Below, piece after piece: positions 34,289-45,812 of a DNA stretch of 64,000 nt (position 1 is the first letter of the stretch; the number at the start of each line of letters is the position of its first letter). A model generated the notes under the pieces. The model saw nothing but the letters and a program-made list of their open reading frames with translations, was not told where the DNA came from and searched no databases. The DNA comes from Tanypteryx hageni (Eukaryota; Arthropoda; Insecta; Odonata; Petaluridae). A program made the translations under genes and the position numbers. The DNA lies in the NCBI GenBank assembly GCA_028673005.1, contig CM054117.1, forward strand, positions 53,691,370-53,755,369. The letters are read 5' to 3'.

Positions 34289-34328
<40 letters not shown>
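34269..34328. repeat. (TA)n microsatellite, interrupted
   Basis: Two AT arrays (34269-34284 and 34292-34328) interrupted by GCATAAA. Confidence 0.95.
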
Positions 34329-34335
<7 letters not shown>

Positions 34336-34336
34336 A

Positions 34337-34385
34337 CAGTGCTTTTTTTCTGGCGGAACGCCGTTCCGGAACCTTCAACGAAAAA
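34337..34385 (+). mobile_element. hAT-type terminus at a (TA)n edge
   Basis: CAGTGCTTTTTTTCTGGCGG followed by AACGCCGTTCCGGAACC matches a widespread hAT terminus (CAGTGCTTTTTTTCT...GGAAC...GTTCCGG). The inner part is itself a small inverted repeat, CGGAACG-C-CGTTCCG. The opposite end was not found. Confidence 0.5.
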
Positions 34386-34672
34386 ATACTAATTTGTATA
34401 CCTTACAGCAAATGAAATAAAGTTATTTCTAATGTAATGTCTTACTCATACTGTACAATTATGCCTATTCCTCCGCTGACAATTTACATTCAGTTCCTAT
34501 TTTTGCCCCCACTCACCTCTTTCGCGCGCGTGTGTGTATATAAGAATATTGCGCTGAAACTTTCAGGGTTTGTAGATGTCATGAGTAGGCCTTCGGATAA
34601 TATGAGACATCTTATGTAGGTGTCCTCAGTTCGTCTCCAGGCGCTACGGAAGTTGATCAAGTAGTAGGAATG

Positions 34673-34676
<4 letters not shown>

Positions 34677-34727
<51 letters not shown>

Positions 34728-34773
34728 GTCCAGTCAAAATAGGTATGTCGGTGGACGAGACCGGACATATGTA
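34677..34773. repeat. (TA)n array followed by an inverted-repeat segment
   Basis: A 48-bp AT array runs into TACATGTCC, and about 40 bp later into the near-inverse GGACATATGTA (34763-34773). The segment between contains GTCGGTGGACGAGACCGG. It looks like the edge of another (TA)n-associated repeat; the class is unknown. Confidence 0.7.
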
Positions 34774-34924
34774 TATAGCCACAGGAATTGATCTCATCGA
34801 TGGACAGAGGAAATGAAATTTCAAATCGGATTCTGAGAGACAGACCACAAAAACGACTAAAATGAAGATAAGAATAATTCGTGGCAAAATAATGTCGTGG
34901 TTGAACTGAGGAGAAGACTCAGAC

Positions 34925-34965
34925 CAGGGGTTCTCAACCTTTTCAATGTGAGAAGCTCAGAGTTA
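34925..34965 (+). mobile_element. Isolated hAT-type terminus
   Basis: CAGGGGTTCTCAACCTTTTC is one base from the hAT consensus CAGTGGTTCTCAACCTTTT. No matching right end was found downstream. Confidence 0.45.
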
Positions 34966-35310
34966 TTTTCCAGAAGACTTAACGAGCAAGATCGAATACT
35001 TTTTTCAAAAATGAGGATGAGGAAAAAGAGACGTCGATGGTGGTACTGATGTGTTGCATTACATTTTAAAATAAAGCGACTTAGCGAATTCAAATAATTT
35101 TCCTCGGGGGTCCGTTTTTGACCCTGTGCGTTTGTTCTGACGGCATTAGAAGATTCCAATTTTTTAAGATTAAATTAAAATATATCGAGAGCTGAAGAAC
35201 TGATGGAAACTAGATTGTCATTTTTAAGTGTTCTTTAGCGCATTTAGAAGGCAGAATCACCTGTCATAGATTCTACGGAGTTGAGCTCAACTTTGTGGTA
35301 AGTGATAATC

Positions 35311-35447
35311 CTATTTAGAAGAAAGGAACAATTATGTAACTTGCACAAAAACTTATTCCACTACCGGTTTTCGCTAGTCTTTTAGCGAAACCGGTAGTGA
35401 AATCAATTTTAGTGGAAGTTACATCGTAGTTCCTTTCTTCTAAATAG
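35311..35447. repeat. 137-bp fold-back element
   Basis: The arms of about 64 bp are inverted copies. The outer part is CTATTTAGAAGAAAGGAAC on the left and its inverse on the right; the inner part is CACTACCGGTTTCGCT around a short loop (AGTCTTTT). Several mismatches and one indel lie in the middle of the arms. There is no coding capacity or obvious target duplication. Confidence 0.85.
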
Positions 35448-38400
35448 AAACGCCTGTCGTTCATTTAACCGAAGCGTTGTGAGAAGTGATAGTAAATTAG
35501 GGTTTTATAGGACCGATTTACCAATCGCAGAAATCACGGTGGTTTGGCTTTTTAAATATTTTTATGGGATGTTCGTGAATGTATGTTCAGTGATATTTTC
35601 AAACTTTATTCCAAATATATCTTTATTGAATAGAATCCATGCAATTTCTCTTGCGTCATGTCAACAACGAGAGTCCGTGTCGGTATCATTGAAGTAAAGT
35701 TAATATTAAGGTGCACCAATGATAAAATTTTAAAATATTTTTTAAACAACTGTGACGCACCAAAAATGGAAAATATTTTAAAATTCCAGCCGGAGTTACA
35801 TCGATTTCGGGACACTAAAAATTTTTCTAATTATTTTCTAATGATAAGGACTAAAATTCTTGTTTGTTTGTTTGAATGCCCAGTCAATTCGCCTCTCTTA
35901 CAGCACAAATGGGTATCTCAGAGGTCCATGGCACACTTGCCATAAATCATGGAAATGAAAATCTAAATATTATTTATTACAATTTTTAATTTTCCTTTTT
36001 AATGTTTTAATATAAAATCCATTTTTCATTTATTCGTTTTTGAATCATTCGTTTCGCCATTTTTATTGATTTTTCTTAAGAATCAAAATACGAATGCAAA
36101 GCTTGTCCATCAAATCAGTCGTTCTGCCATCTTTTGCCGTTTCTCGCATTATTCTATTGAAAGGTGAATATAAAAGTGAATTCGCCTTTCAATGACTTTA
36201 ACCTTTTCTAGGTATATAAACCAACTTAACATTTAAAAATATATTATGATGTTAATTTATGACAAGTGGCGTCAGACTGCCCAAGAGAGTAAGAGGCACT
36301 TGAAAGCGACGGTTTAGAAACCCTGGACTTATAACCACAGTAAAAATTAAAATATATAACACAAATATTATATAGCTGTAGTACATTTTTCTCGTTCCCC
36401 GTTTGATATTCCTATTGTTACCAAGTTTAGATCTGCGATAAGTCGAAATTTGAAAGCTTGAATCGAATGAACCATGCTTCAAGTTACGGAAGAGTAAGCG
36501 GTATACGTACATCGAAAGCCATTTGCGAAAGTGAATGCGATTTTCAGATACTTCCCTGGCTCTTAGAAAGGATTGGAATGACGCAAAAGCCTACGTATTT
36601 GTGACTCTGGTCGACGACCTGAAACAATCGATTCTTTCGACTTATGCGTTTCCTGTCTTTATAGAGCCTATTGATCTAATGGATTGCGATGCGTCACGCG
36701 GACGTGGCACGTAGAACCGATTGAGGATTAAGGCCGAGGATACGCCGGTTTACAATTTCTTAGTTGAAAATTCACAACGTCCATTGTCGATTTTCAATTA
36801 GTGTATCAGCCCATCCTTCTTTGCGGATAGTATATTGTTACTGAATCATTCTATAAACGAACTGGTACATCAAACTGTTTTTATAAATATTTAAGATTTT
36901 ATGATAGCATTAGTGTTTTATAACACTTTATGACCAACCATTTATAATCATTATATATATATTGCACGAGGTAGCCGTCTTTCCTCTATGCAAAAGCATA
37001 ATGTAGGCAGCTATAGCCGTCTTGTTCGCAATGCGTCAGATACAGCTTTATTATGCAGGATATCGGCGAGAAGGAAAATCTCTTATTTAAGAATAAATGT
37101 TAGGAATTGAATTTTTTGCTCGATTAATCATGAGATTCTCAGATTTTCACCATGTGAAAAATTCACAATAAATCGAAAAAAATTAGTCCCCATTTAGCAG
37201 ACAGAGCCAGGACGAACAGATCGTTTGGCATTTGTTTTCTTGCGCAGGCTAATTGGAACCTCAATTAATAGTCGTATCGAGTGTTTCCGAGGTATACTAT
37301 ATGCCACTTTTAGGAGACCTCCGTTAATTTTGCTATCGTTTCTGTTGCGCGAGATTTACTCGCAGAATTTGAGGCTCCGAGAAAAGAAATTTTTCAAGTA
37401 TCATTTCCGTCGGCAAAAGCGCAATAAAAAACTCCACATCGAGATATTTTTACGCTCGTATTGGTTAACAGTGACAGTAATTAATACGAAAACACGAATC
37501 TCGCCTCCGATCCCTCGAGGGAGTAAAAAAACAATTTCGACGAGTGACTTTCACGACCGCACATGTTGCCACTAGAGGCGAGGTAAGCTTACAAGAGCTC
37601 GGCCACCTACGCTTTAAAAGCATCAATGTGTGGTAAAGAGCGCACTAATCTCATGCTCTCGCACCCCGTTAGAGAAAGTCGCAGACGTCCCGTCGCACCG
37701 CAAAAAAAAATGTCCCGAGCGTTCTGCGTCCAAGGTTAAAAAGGGTCGGCAAGCAGACTTAATCTTTTCCATTTTCCTCTAGGAAAAAACTAGACTGAGA
37801 ATATTTTCCGAACAATTACGTGAAGATGGAATGTTTTTATTATTTTCGTTCCAAGAACTGGGCCGGGATGGATTTTTTTTTCGGAGGGAAGGACGGTAAA
37901 GAAGTTTTTCCGCGACGCTATTTAAAAAGGGAAGAGGGGGGAAACAAAAGACGAGCGATTTTATTGCGTTTTGCGAGGATACGGGAATAGGATTCCACCA
38001 ACCTTGGAGTGATGGGATAAAAGTATGCGTCGGACAGAGAGGGGGTAAGAAGAAAAAAGATGAAAAGCGGCGAGCGTGATTAAGGTATCCTTACGTCTTA
38101 TGGCGGAAGACGTCTACCGTCGCCCCACGCAACCAAAACCTTTCCCCGACAATTTTCTTCGAATCAAAAAGCCACCCAAGCTTGGAAAAATGCGTCCTCT
38201 TTCTCTTGGAAATTCTTGCGCGGCATCCTACATCCTTTATCTCTATTCCTCCTCAGTCTCCTAAGATTTAAAAGGGAAATAGAGAAAAAAGATACATAAA
38301 CGATTCTAGTTCCTACGGGCAGGAAACCCCAATTTCTTCGTCCTTTTTTTTCTAAAAGAAAAAGGCTTTCAAGGTTAAGGACTAATATTTCGACCTTGGA

Positions 38401-40140
38401 ATCACTGGAGATGGACCACCAAAGTTGAATGAAAAAGCGTCTTGGGTTAATTTTTTTATGAATGCGCGGAGAATATTTCCAGTTAGAGCGTCTAGTTTGT
38501 ATGCGTTCATCGTGAAAAAAGCAGGCCGTTGAGATTTGGATGTAAAAATTGTATACGGCGCAAAATCCTCGTAAATAACGGTATTAATGATTATATGGCA
38601 CCGTATATAAGTAAATATTAAGAAACATTATTAATTATGAGGAATTATCAAGGCAACTTTCTTTATCAAAATGGCCTAATATGATAAATAATTATCGTGT
38701 GCGACATATACGTCAGTTTTAACCTAAACAGAAAATAATTAGTTCAACGAGAACAAGTAATACAAATAAAAGAAGTAAAACCCCTTATATCTTAAAATTC
38801 TTCTATTCATATGTGAAATAGGAGACAAAACTAGCTTTTGTGTATATTTAACAAATAACTATGTTTTGCTACTCAAAATGAAAATGAATCGAAAATTGCA
38901 AAAACAAAAGTGTGAGATTGCAAGCAATTTAAAAGAAGTCGTGTGTTATAGAACAGATGATTAAAAAGATAGAAGAGAGGAGGTGGAAACAGGTTAACAT
39001 AGAGCGTGGAAAGAGAATGTATCGATAATTAAACAATATGACGAGAAAAACTTAAATGACTTTTTGGAAAGACGCCAGCAGGAACGGTGGTGCGCCATTC
39101 TCATTTAAACAAGGTTATTACACGGGATAATTCTTGCCCGTAGCAGTCGTAAAACCTATGCACAGTTACCTTTAATATACGACCTTAGGAAAATAAATGT
39201 AAATTCTTGATTATCGCCATTGCAAAGGCTATGCCCATAGTTACACAGATGGCTATGAGTGCAGTTATCGAATGTCCATGAAAATTAATCGCACGAATGA
39301 AATATCGACGTGCGTCTATTGTGCCAAATTATATGCACATGGATCCATAAATATTAACACCTGATTATCCCTATAGTAAAAGCAATCTGCATTGTTAGGT
39401 TGAAGGCCATGGTTCTCGATTATCAATGAATATTGATCATGACAATGAAATCTCGATGGTATTCGTGTGTTTGAAACGATTCCTTTCTCTCATATTAAAC
39501 ATACACGTGCATTACTGCAGCAAAATAAGAATTTCAGTAGGCACTCCACCTCCATAGTGGCCGTTGTCGCGCTGTGTATGTTTCCGACACGCAACGGTCT
39601 TCGGTTCGATTCCCTTCGCCGACATGGAAATTTGTTTTTGCAGTTGCTAAATGCGCCGGAGGTAATGGTACCTTAATGCCGTTATCGAGATTAACGATAA
39701 GCGAACTAAATAAAAACAAAACGCGAGAAACTCGATTCCGCAAGTCGGAGGAACCGGATTCCTTGCCTTCAAATCCGCCGATATGTTCTCTCCCAACCTA
39801 TCTCACCCTCTTAACTCGCAGTATCTCCTCCTCCTCCTATCACGGCTTAGGTCGTTTTCCATCGACCTATGGAATTTCCACCTAACCTGTACTGCACGGG
39901 TCCCTTCGGAGACAAACACACTGCGAATAACATCCGCAAGACGACATCTGGCGAAGGGAGTGGGAATGAGAGAATAAACGCGCGATGTTCTTCCTTGGAG
40001 AGATTTTGCCAGAGGGAAGAATGCATTCACCTCTTCTCTTCCTCGTTCTCCCTCCAAAAAACCCATTTCGGGCCTACTAAACGTAACGTAACGTTATGCG
40101 GGTAAGGTACACTAAACTCCCATTCAATGAAAGCGGTTGA
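35448..40140. other. Gene-less stretch, 4.7 kb
   Basis: AT-rich with scattered frames of at most 116 codons, none protein-like. I saw no terminal inverted repeats with duplications, tRNA-like boxes or tandem arrays. It may contain host regulatory or unique DNA that cannot be recognised by eye. Confidence 0.5.
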
Positions 40141-40169
40141 GGGAAGAGTTGCAGAGCAAATTACGCGCT

Positions 40170-40890
40170 TTTTAGCGCGTTTTATTTTATGAACGCGCTT
40201 ATGTTCTCGCTCTGTTTGTCCGTCTGTTCAAAGAAATAAATTAAAATAGCGAGTAAATGGTAAGAGATAGAAGACAAATTTGTAGGGTCTGTATGATGCC
40301 AGTTATTACACTGCCAAAGAAATTTATGGAGATATTGATGGGTGGCAGTGGGTCCCTTCAAAACTTTCAAATTAAGATTATGAGCGAATAGTTATAGATA
40401 GAAAGTTAATTTTCTAAATTATTCATTGACTAAATTACTTATGCCATAGGTATAATTAATTTTAAGTTTACAACTCAAAATAAACTTCAATAAATAAAAC
40501 GCGCTTTTCCATATTGCGTCAGCAAATGAAGCTCCCATTATTTTCTTTGTTTTTTCACAAAAAATATCGTAAATAAATATTATTGTGCCCTGCCAAAAAG
40601 CAACAAAAAATAAGAAAATCGAAAATTAAAAATAAACTCGCACAGAGTGCCCGATGCCAACGTTTCATCCAATTAATCGTCTTTTTTAGCATGAATTCTA
40701 CTAGAGTTATAAACAAAAGTTCTGATGTAGGTATACATAACTCCCCACCAGCTGGTCCTAGATCCACTAAATGTTTACCATTTCTAGCCCCCATAGAGAC
40801 CGAACCATTCTTAAATTCTGGCATCTCCATGTTGCAGGATTCCAGAGATGTTTCACACGCAGACGGACGGACAGACAAACCGAATAAATA
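40170..40890. repeat. Possible repeat with inverted TCTGT-rich ends
   Basis: CTCTGTTTGTCCGTCTGTTC at about 40210 is roughly inverted at 40860-40881 (CAGACGGACGGACAGACAAA). The two GTCTGT-rich ends enclose about 650 bp of AT-rich sequence with ACGCGCTT repeated near 40190 and 40500. Such ends occur in several insect repeats. No target duplication was found. Confidence 0.3.
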
Positions 40891-40939
40891 AGCGATTTTT
40901 TAAAAAGTGCTAAGTAAAAGCCACCAGCATATGTAAGTT

Positions 40940-41230
40940 GGTTCACCCATTCCTCTTCCGACTTCTCCTCGGTGTTCTTCTTTCATTCTTCTTCTCTCAT
41001 ACTCGTTCCTCTCCCGGCTTCTCTATGTTTCTCTCTCCTCCTCCTTCTCCCATCAACTTCGGTCCTCTTTCATACTTCCGGTTTCGGGAGAGGTCACCCC
41101 TTCCCTGGTCAGCATCGTGTTGCACCGACCGAGCGAGATTCTTCCATTTTTTAACCTACCCTCCTCCACTGTCTTTTCCATCTTCTGGCTTTCATTCTCA
41201 TTTTCTTTGCCTCGTCTCCTCCCTCCCTCT
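40940..41230 (+). repeat. Pyrimidine-rich tract
   Basis: C/T-biased plus strand (TTCTTCTCTCATACTC, CTCCTCCTTCTCCC). It explains the overlapping low-complexity frames of up to 184 codons here. Confidence 0.6.
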
Positions 41231-41440
41231 TTCGACACGCAAAAGACCAACAGAGGCGGCGTTTGTCGGTAGAAGACGCTCTCTCCATCCCCCGAAACCT
41301 TTTATTTTGTTTTTTTTTGGGATTGCTGCGTGGCATGCTACTCCTTGTTCCCTATTTCTAAGGATGGTGACTAACACCACGACTGTGTACACACACACGC
41401 ACACATATATATATACATACATGCATACAAACATGCACAA

Positions 41441-41444
<4 letters not shown>

Positions 41445-41491
<47 letters not shown>
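41445..41491. repeat. (TA)n microsatellite
   Basis: About 23 AT units preceded by short (CA)n. It borders the hairpin module on its right. Confidence 0.96.
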
Positions 41492-41494
<3 letters not shown>

Positions 41495-41640
41495 GATTAC
41501 GGAAGAGGAATGATCACTTACCAATAAGATGACTTCAGGTTGGCGAGCTGCTTGGGGTGCCGAAGTGACACACGAATAAAAACAACACAAAAACAAAAAA
41601 CACGGAAACTTTCGGGGGTGATCCCTTCGTCAGCACGGGA
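41492..41640 (-). mobile_element. (TA)n-flanked retroelement module with hairpin motif
   Basis: On the minus strand the order is GTGCTGACGA-hairpin-GAAA, CCGTGTTTTTTGTTTTTGTG, about 50 bp of sequence, TTGGTAAGTGATCATTCC, TCTTCCGTAATCATT, then (AT)n. The order matches the module at 27111-27290, and the T-rich block after the motif also matches the plus-strand copy near 4545-4575. Upstream on the same strand lies a possible retroelement C-terminal coding tail (41760-41970). Confidence 0.55.
41610..41633 (-). other. Hammerhead-like hairpin motif (copy 3)
   Basis: The minus strand reads CTGACGA, A, GGG-ATCA-CCC with two extra C, then GAAA. The stem sequence differs from copy 1 but pairing is preserved. 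Confidence 0.5.
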
Positions 41641-41759
41641 GAGATACAACTGATGGCAGTGAAAATTGGTGGAGGTATGGGGGTGGAAGTGTAGTGCGGA
41701 AAAGTCAGGGATTGGAGGATACGGAAGGGGTTGGGGAATGGCAGAAAAGGAGTAAAATG

Positions 41760-41970
41760 CTAGCGAAGGTTGAGGCCAGGGGGAGTGAATGAGTTTAGAA
41801 GATGGATATGGGCAAGCTCCCACTGACGGGGTTGGGGAGCCGAAGCATTATTGGTGAGAACGCGAATGGCCCTCACCGTGAAGCAATCATTAAATTTTAG
41901 GTTGTGATTGTTTGCATGAACGGCCACAGACAGCGGTCGTTTAAGAATTACGCTGTTGCTGTGGCCGTTC
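41760..41970 (-). pseudogene. Possible Penelope-like/LINE C-terminal coding tail
   Basis: After the (TA)n array the minus-strand frame reads about 70 residues, including HANNHNLKFNDCF, a basic-hydrophobic stretch, then WELAHIHLLNSF and TPPGLNLR before the stop. A His-rich region followed by E-x3-I-x-L-N...LN is reminiscent of the C-terminal end of GIY-YIG endonuclease domains in Penelope-like elements. That would fit a position just upstream of the hairpin module. The catalytic GIY-YIG residues are not present in the window, so the frame is truncated by the (TA)n array. Assignment is by resemblance only and could be wrong. Confidence 0.35.
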
Positions 41971-41972
41971 AT
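41916..41972. repeat. Short hairpin at a (TA)n edge
   Basis: ATGAACGGCCACAGACAGCG at 41916-41935 is inverted at 41951-41972 (CGCTGTTGCTGTGGCCGTTCAT without the last two bases). The right arm runs straight into an AT array (41971-41992). Confidence 0.85.
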
Positions 41973-41974
41973 AT

Positions 41975-42005
<31 letters not shown>

Positions 42006-42757
42006 CACACACACACACCAACCTGCTTTTTATATTTCTGGTTGATATGCCACAATGTTATGGAGATAGTTGAAAATTTGTCATAGGAGGAAGCAAAGGC
42101 AGCCGAATAAAAAATAAGTCATTAATTTGAAACCAAGGACAAATAGTACGGGAAGCAAAAATGGCCAAAAGTTATTTATATACATCTTCATAATTTTTCT
42201 TGATATTAAAGTTGGAATAAAACCGTAAAAGATCGCAAAAATGATTTATAATGCAATCAGCATAGCTATACAGCAGAAGAAATATGAAATACCTTTTTAT
42301 TGAAACTAAAATCCGGTCAGGGTACAGCAGGGTCGTGCATTGTAAAAAAAACTAATTTGTCTCTTAAGGCTCATTAGCTGTCCTCGACCTCCGCTGGAGT
42401 CGCATTCTATGCCTACGCAACAAGGTCAAAGGTCATTTCCCTGAGAACTATTTACGTTTGGAATATGATTCACCGATCGGTATCACGTCTCAAGCAATGT
42501 CTCCAATAATAAAAGGGGTTCTGTGGGAGGTAAAATGTCGATTTAGAAAGAAAACCGTATCTTGCTATGTATAGTGGATTTCCAGTTTTTTGTTGCAGGC
42601 TTTTATCAGCCAAACGGTGGTCTAAGTCTGATTTCAATCAGTTATATGTGCAATATAAAATTTTAATTTAATAAAATATCAATTATGGCTGACAGCAAAA
42701 CAAAAAACCTTTTCTACAAATGCCATAAAACCAGAATCTACCATCAACGAATCACCG

Positions 42758-42784
42758 CTGATGACGGTTTCATTGTAGCCGAAA
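42758..42784 (+). other. Hammerhead-like hairpin motif (copy 4)
   Basis: Reads CTGATGA, C, GG-loop-CC, GAAA. The stem is only 2-3 bp and the flanks differ from copies 1-3. It lies in AT-rich sequence that ends about 50 bp later in a T-rich AATAAAAG stretch, possibly a LINE 3' end. Confidence 0.35.
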
Positions 42785-42799
42785 CACACACCTGGTTTC

Positions 42800-44550
42800 C
42801 ACAATATTTTTATGGTTATATGAGAAAGAGTTTTTCTGTTTAATAAAAGCTGGATGATTTTTATTTTAATAACCTCCTCGGTCGCTTATAATTAATTACC
42901 CTTTCGATAATCGTCTCAAACTCTCAGAATTGAGTTTTTTTTCCTCTCCTATGTCTTAAATCTTTATGGCGTAATGTTTAAACGACCCGCAATCCGCGAG
43001 AGTATCAATTTTTTAGACAAATTTTAACGGCATATCCGATTGAAAAAACGATCATCGTGCAGAATCTACAAGGTATTCGTTCCACGAGCTCAACACGCTT
43101 ATATAGCCGCGCATGAAACCAAAGAGAGAAGAAAAAATTATAACCTCATGTTTTGCACTCATATATGAGACCCTCATTCATTTGCGAACTGACGTAATCT
43201 CGTACTCGAAGAGAAAAAAATAAGCAAAACAACCACGAAAAGAAATTTTTTCCGAAGGAACAGAGGTCGCCACTCGAAGCGGGTTCCGAGTTTGAGAGAG
43301 TCAGAGGAAAAACTCTAAACAGGTTCTCTCCCCTTTCCCAAACTGTATCATACTTCCGTCCATCCAGTTATACTCAGTCATCATTGCGCCGATAGCGAAC
43401 GCTTAGGCGTTACAATGGGATTTACAACACTTCGATGCCGTCCGACACTCTTCCTATTTTGCCGTTCGAACCGTTATTCGAGATTTTCCCTTCAATCTTT
43501 TTACCCGGGAAACATTTCATGAAGAATTTATGGATTGCATTAGCGGAGAGAAGCGGCTCTGATATCCTGCATCATCTCGCTCCTAGCCCGATGGGTTTGT
43601 CGGAAAAAAAGGTGGTTCAGGACGAGATACACAGTGTTTGATAAGTAACTCCCCATATATACTAATAACTTCCAAAGAAATGATGATGCTGCGGTAGGAT
43701 AATCGCCACACGATGCTGTATATTAGAAGAACCCAAACTACGCAATGCCTTGCCTGAAAGACATGCATATTCGTATATTTGTCGGCATAAGGTGTCATTA
43801 GATACCATTTCTGAAATATAAACGATGTCATTCGAGTACGTGGATGCAATATACTTATAATATAAGCGTATGACATATTACGCAATCAAAAAACTATCAT
43901 AACTAGCTCTGAAATTTACGTAGTCATTTGAAAGGTCGCATGTAGCCTTCAAATTGGTATATAAAGAGCTCCTTCTAATAAAACGTTTAGTGAACCTTGC
44001 TACGTACCCGAAAGATGACCGGGATTTCATTATTTAAAGGTTTATCCCGACGCGGGGATAGTATCAAACGAATACGTATGCATTTGAAATGGGAGATAGA
44101 TCCGAAACCATTATTGCAAAGAGGTGAATTGCTGTTTTTGGCCGATTCCGGGCGGTTTATCTCGTCCATTGGCGATAAGCCGAGAGTTCTTGATTCGTAA
44201 TTTCGCGATGCCGGAACAGAGATAACATTCCGAGATCATTGCCGTTTCTTGTCCTGCAGCTTTTTTGTTCGTTTACGGCTTGGAATATATACATAAAGTG
44301 GGGTAGATGCTGACAGAGTGTAAGGGGTCCATCGGCGGAGGGAGCACAATAAGTTACACTAAAATGGTCAATTTCTATTTTATCATGCACACGCCAAAGA
44401 AATGATATTTCGAATTTAATCATGTCAAGGTTATAATTAATAATGATACAGTTTATCATCATGATTACATATTAACACTGCATCAATTGTATTATTGTTT
44501 GTTCAAGGAGGAAGGGCCCTCCTTAAGTCTTATACATACACATATACACA
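42800..44550. other. Gene-less stretch
   Basis: Includes the 43.4-44.5 kb segment with frames of up to 101 codons on both strands and no domain. No repeats were recognised. Confidence 0.5.
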
Positions 44551-44552
44551 CA

Positions 44553-44985
44553 TCTATTATATAAAACTACTTGTGCCTCACTCACTCACTGACATAAAAC
44601 TCTAGGTACTTCTAAGTCTATAAATCTGAAATTTGGCATTTCGAGTGGCACAACCGACGATAAAAATCGAAAATCACAAAAATGTTCATATTTAAGGAGT
44701 CTTTTTAACCCCAATGTTACATGTCAATACCCAATAAGAAAAGCATGGGATTCAGTGCAAGGCTTTCTAAAAATGCATTTTTAAATTACTTAAAATTGGG
44801 ATGCTAATTCCGGAATAGAACTGTTGTCCAACTGAAAAAACGGAGTTCTTAATATTTTAAGGCAGAATTCAAATACGTGCCGAATTAGCGTAAATATCTG
44901 CTTTAAATCTGAAAAAGTGTGAATTTTTCTCTTTTCAACAATGGAAATGTATAAAAACCATGGCAACGACCTCATTGCTTTTAAA
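44553..44985 (+). mobile_element. Dispersed Helitron-like repeat, copy 3
   Basis: Starts TCTATTATATAAAACTACTT after an A, followed by CACTCACTCACTGAC and CTGAAATTTGGCA, the typical 5' region of insect Helitrons. The downstream landmarks match copies 1 and 2 (TTTTTAACCCCAATG, AATAAGAAAAGCATGG, GTGCCGAATTAGCG, ACCATGGCAACGAC). The 3' CTRR end cannot be placed, and the 30-bp tandem array follows directly. Confidence 0.6.
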
Positions 44986-44990
44986 GGGTC

Positions 44991-45075
44991 TTTTAATGCT
45001 TTTAATGGAAATTATAGACGTTTTAATGCTTTTAATGGAAATTATAGACGTTTTAATGCTTTTAATGGAAATTAA
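44991..45075 (+). repeat. 30-bp minisatellite, 2.8 units
   Basis: The unit TTTTAATGCTTTTAATGGAA plus ATTATAGACG is repeated perfectly at 44991-45020 and 45021-45050 and partly at 45051-45074. Confidence 0.95.
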
Positions 45076-45094
45076 TGCCGTCATAACAAATTAT

Positions 45095-45152
45095 AGTGGA
45101 ACTTCCATAGCTCGAATCTCAAAGGAGAGTAAAAATTATTCGGGTTATAGAA
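45095..45152. mobile_element. pogo/Tigger-like fragment
   Basis: AGTGGAACTTCCATAGCTCG after TA, followed by AATCTCAAAGG, resembles the common TIR CAGTGGAACTTCGATA-CTCGAATCTC. ATTCGGGTTATAGAA about 45 bp later looks like the inner part of the inverse end. A second similar start, ACAGTGGGACTTCTGTATAG, lies at 45196. Both are decayed. Confidence 0.4.
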
Positions 45153-45487
45153 AATTAAAAATATGGAAATATATTTTTTTATATTTGTATATATACAGTG
45201 GGACTTCTGTATAGGTTTGTTTTTCTATAGGAATGTAAGAGATCACAATAGGAGAAGCAACCCTGATAGAAGTGATGTTATGGACTGCCTGATGCGCAGC
45301 AGTCCCTCATAACATCCTATGGTGTTACTCTCGATATGGGCTTGCAATCTGCAAGCACTAACTTACTTGTCTATTTATATGCATAGTAAACATGAATCTC
45401 GATATCTCGTACCTTTTATCTACACCAAAGTAGGTTGACTATTGAGTGCGAAAACGACGCATAGGATGTGATCCTATTCTTCTACGA

Positions 45488-45812
45488 CAAGTGTAGGCAA
45501 CCTTTTCTGCATAGAGGGCCGTACCGTACCGGTGGTTGCGAATACTACGGCGGGCCGCAATGTGAGCTGCCAATTCTTCGGCGGGCCGGATTATATTTTA
45601 AATCGGAAGTTATCTAGGGATTCTTAAGTATCGCAAAAGTGAAAATCAAGTACAAATAGAGATTTTATAGTAAAATTTCAAAATGAAAGGTTTTATTGCC
45701 AGAATTCCACCAAAATAATACGAATTTGTGTGTTTAACTTCACGGATTGCTTTGTCGTCATAGCTTCGCGGTCCGCATAAATTGCTCTTCGGGGCCGTAG
45801 GTTGCTCACGCG
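45488..45812. mobile_element. hAT MITE, 325 bp
   Basis: The left end is CAAGTGTAGGCAACCTTTTC; the right end, complemented, is CGCGTGAGCAACCTACGGCC. Subterminal GGGCCG segments (CGGCGGGCCGGATTATA) are typical of hAT elements with a rCGGGCCG interior. The flanking octamers TTCTACGA (45480-45487) and TTCTAAGC (45813-45820) match at six positions. Confidence 0.75.
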
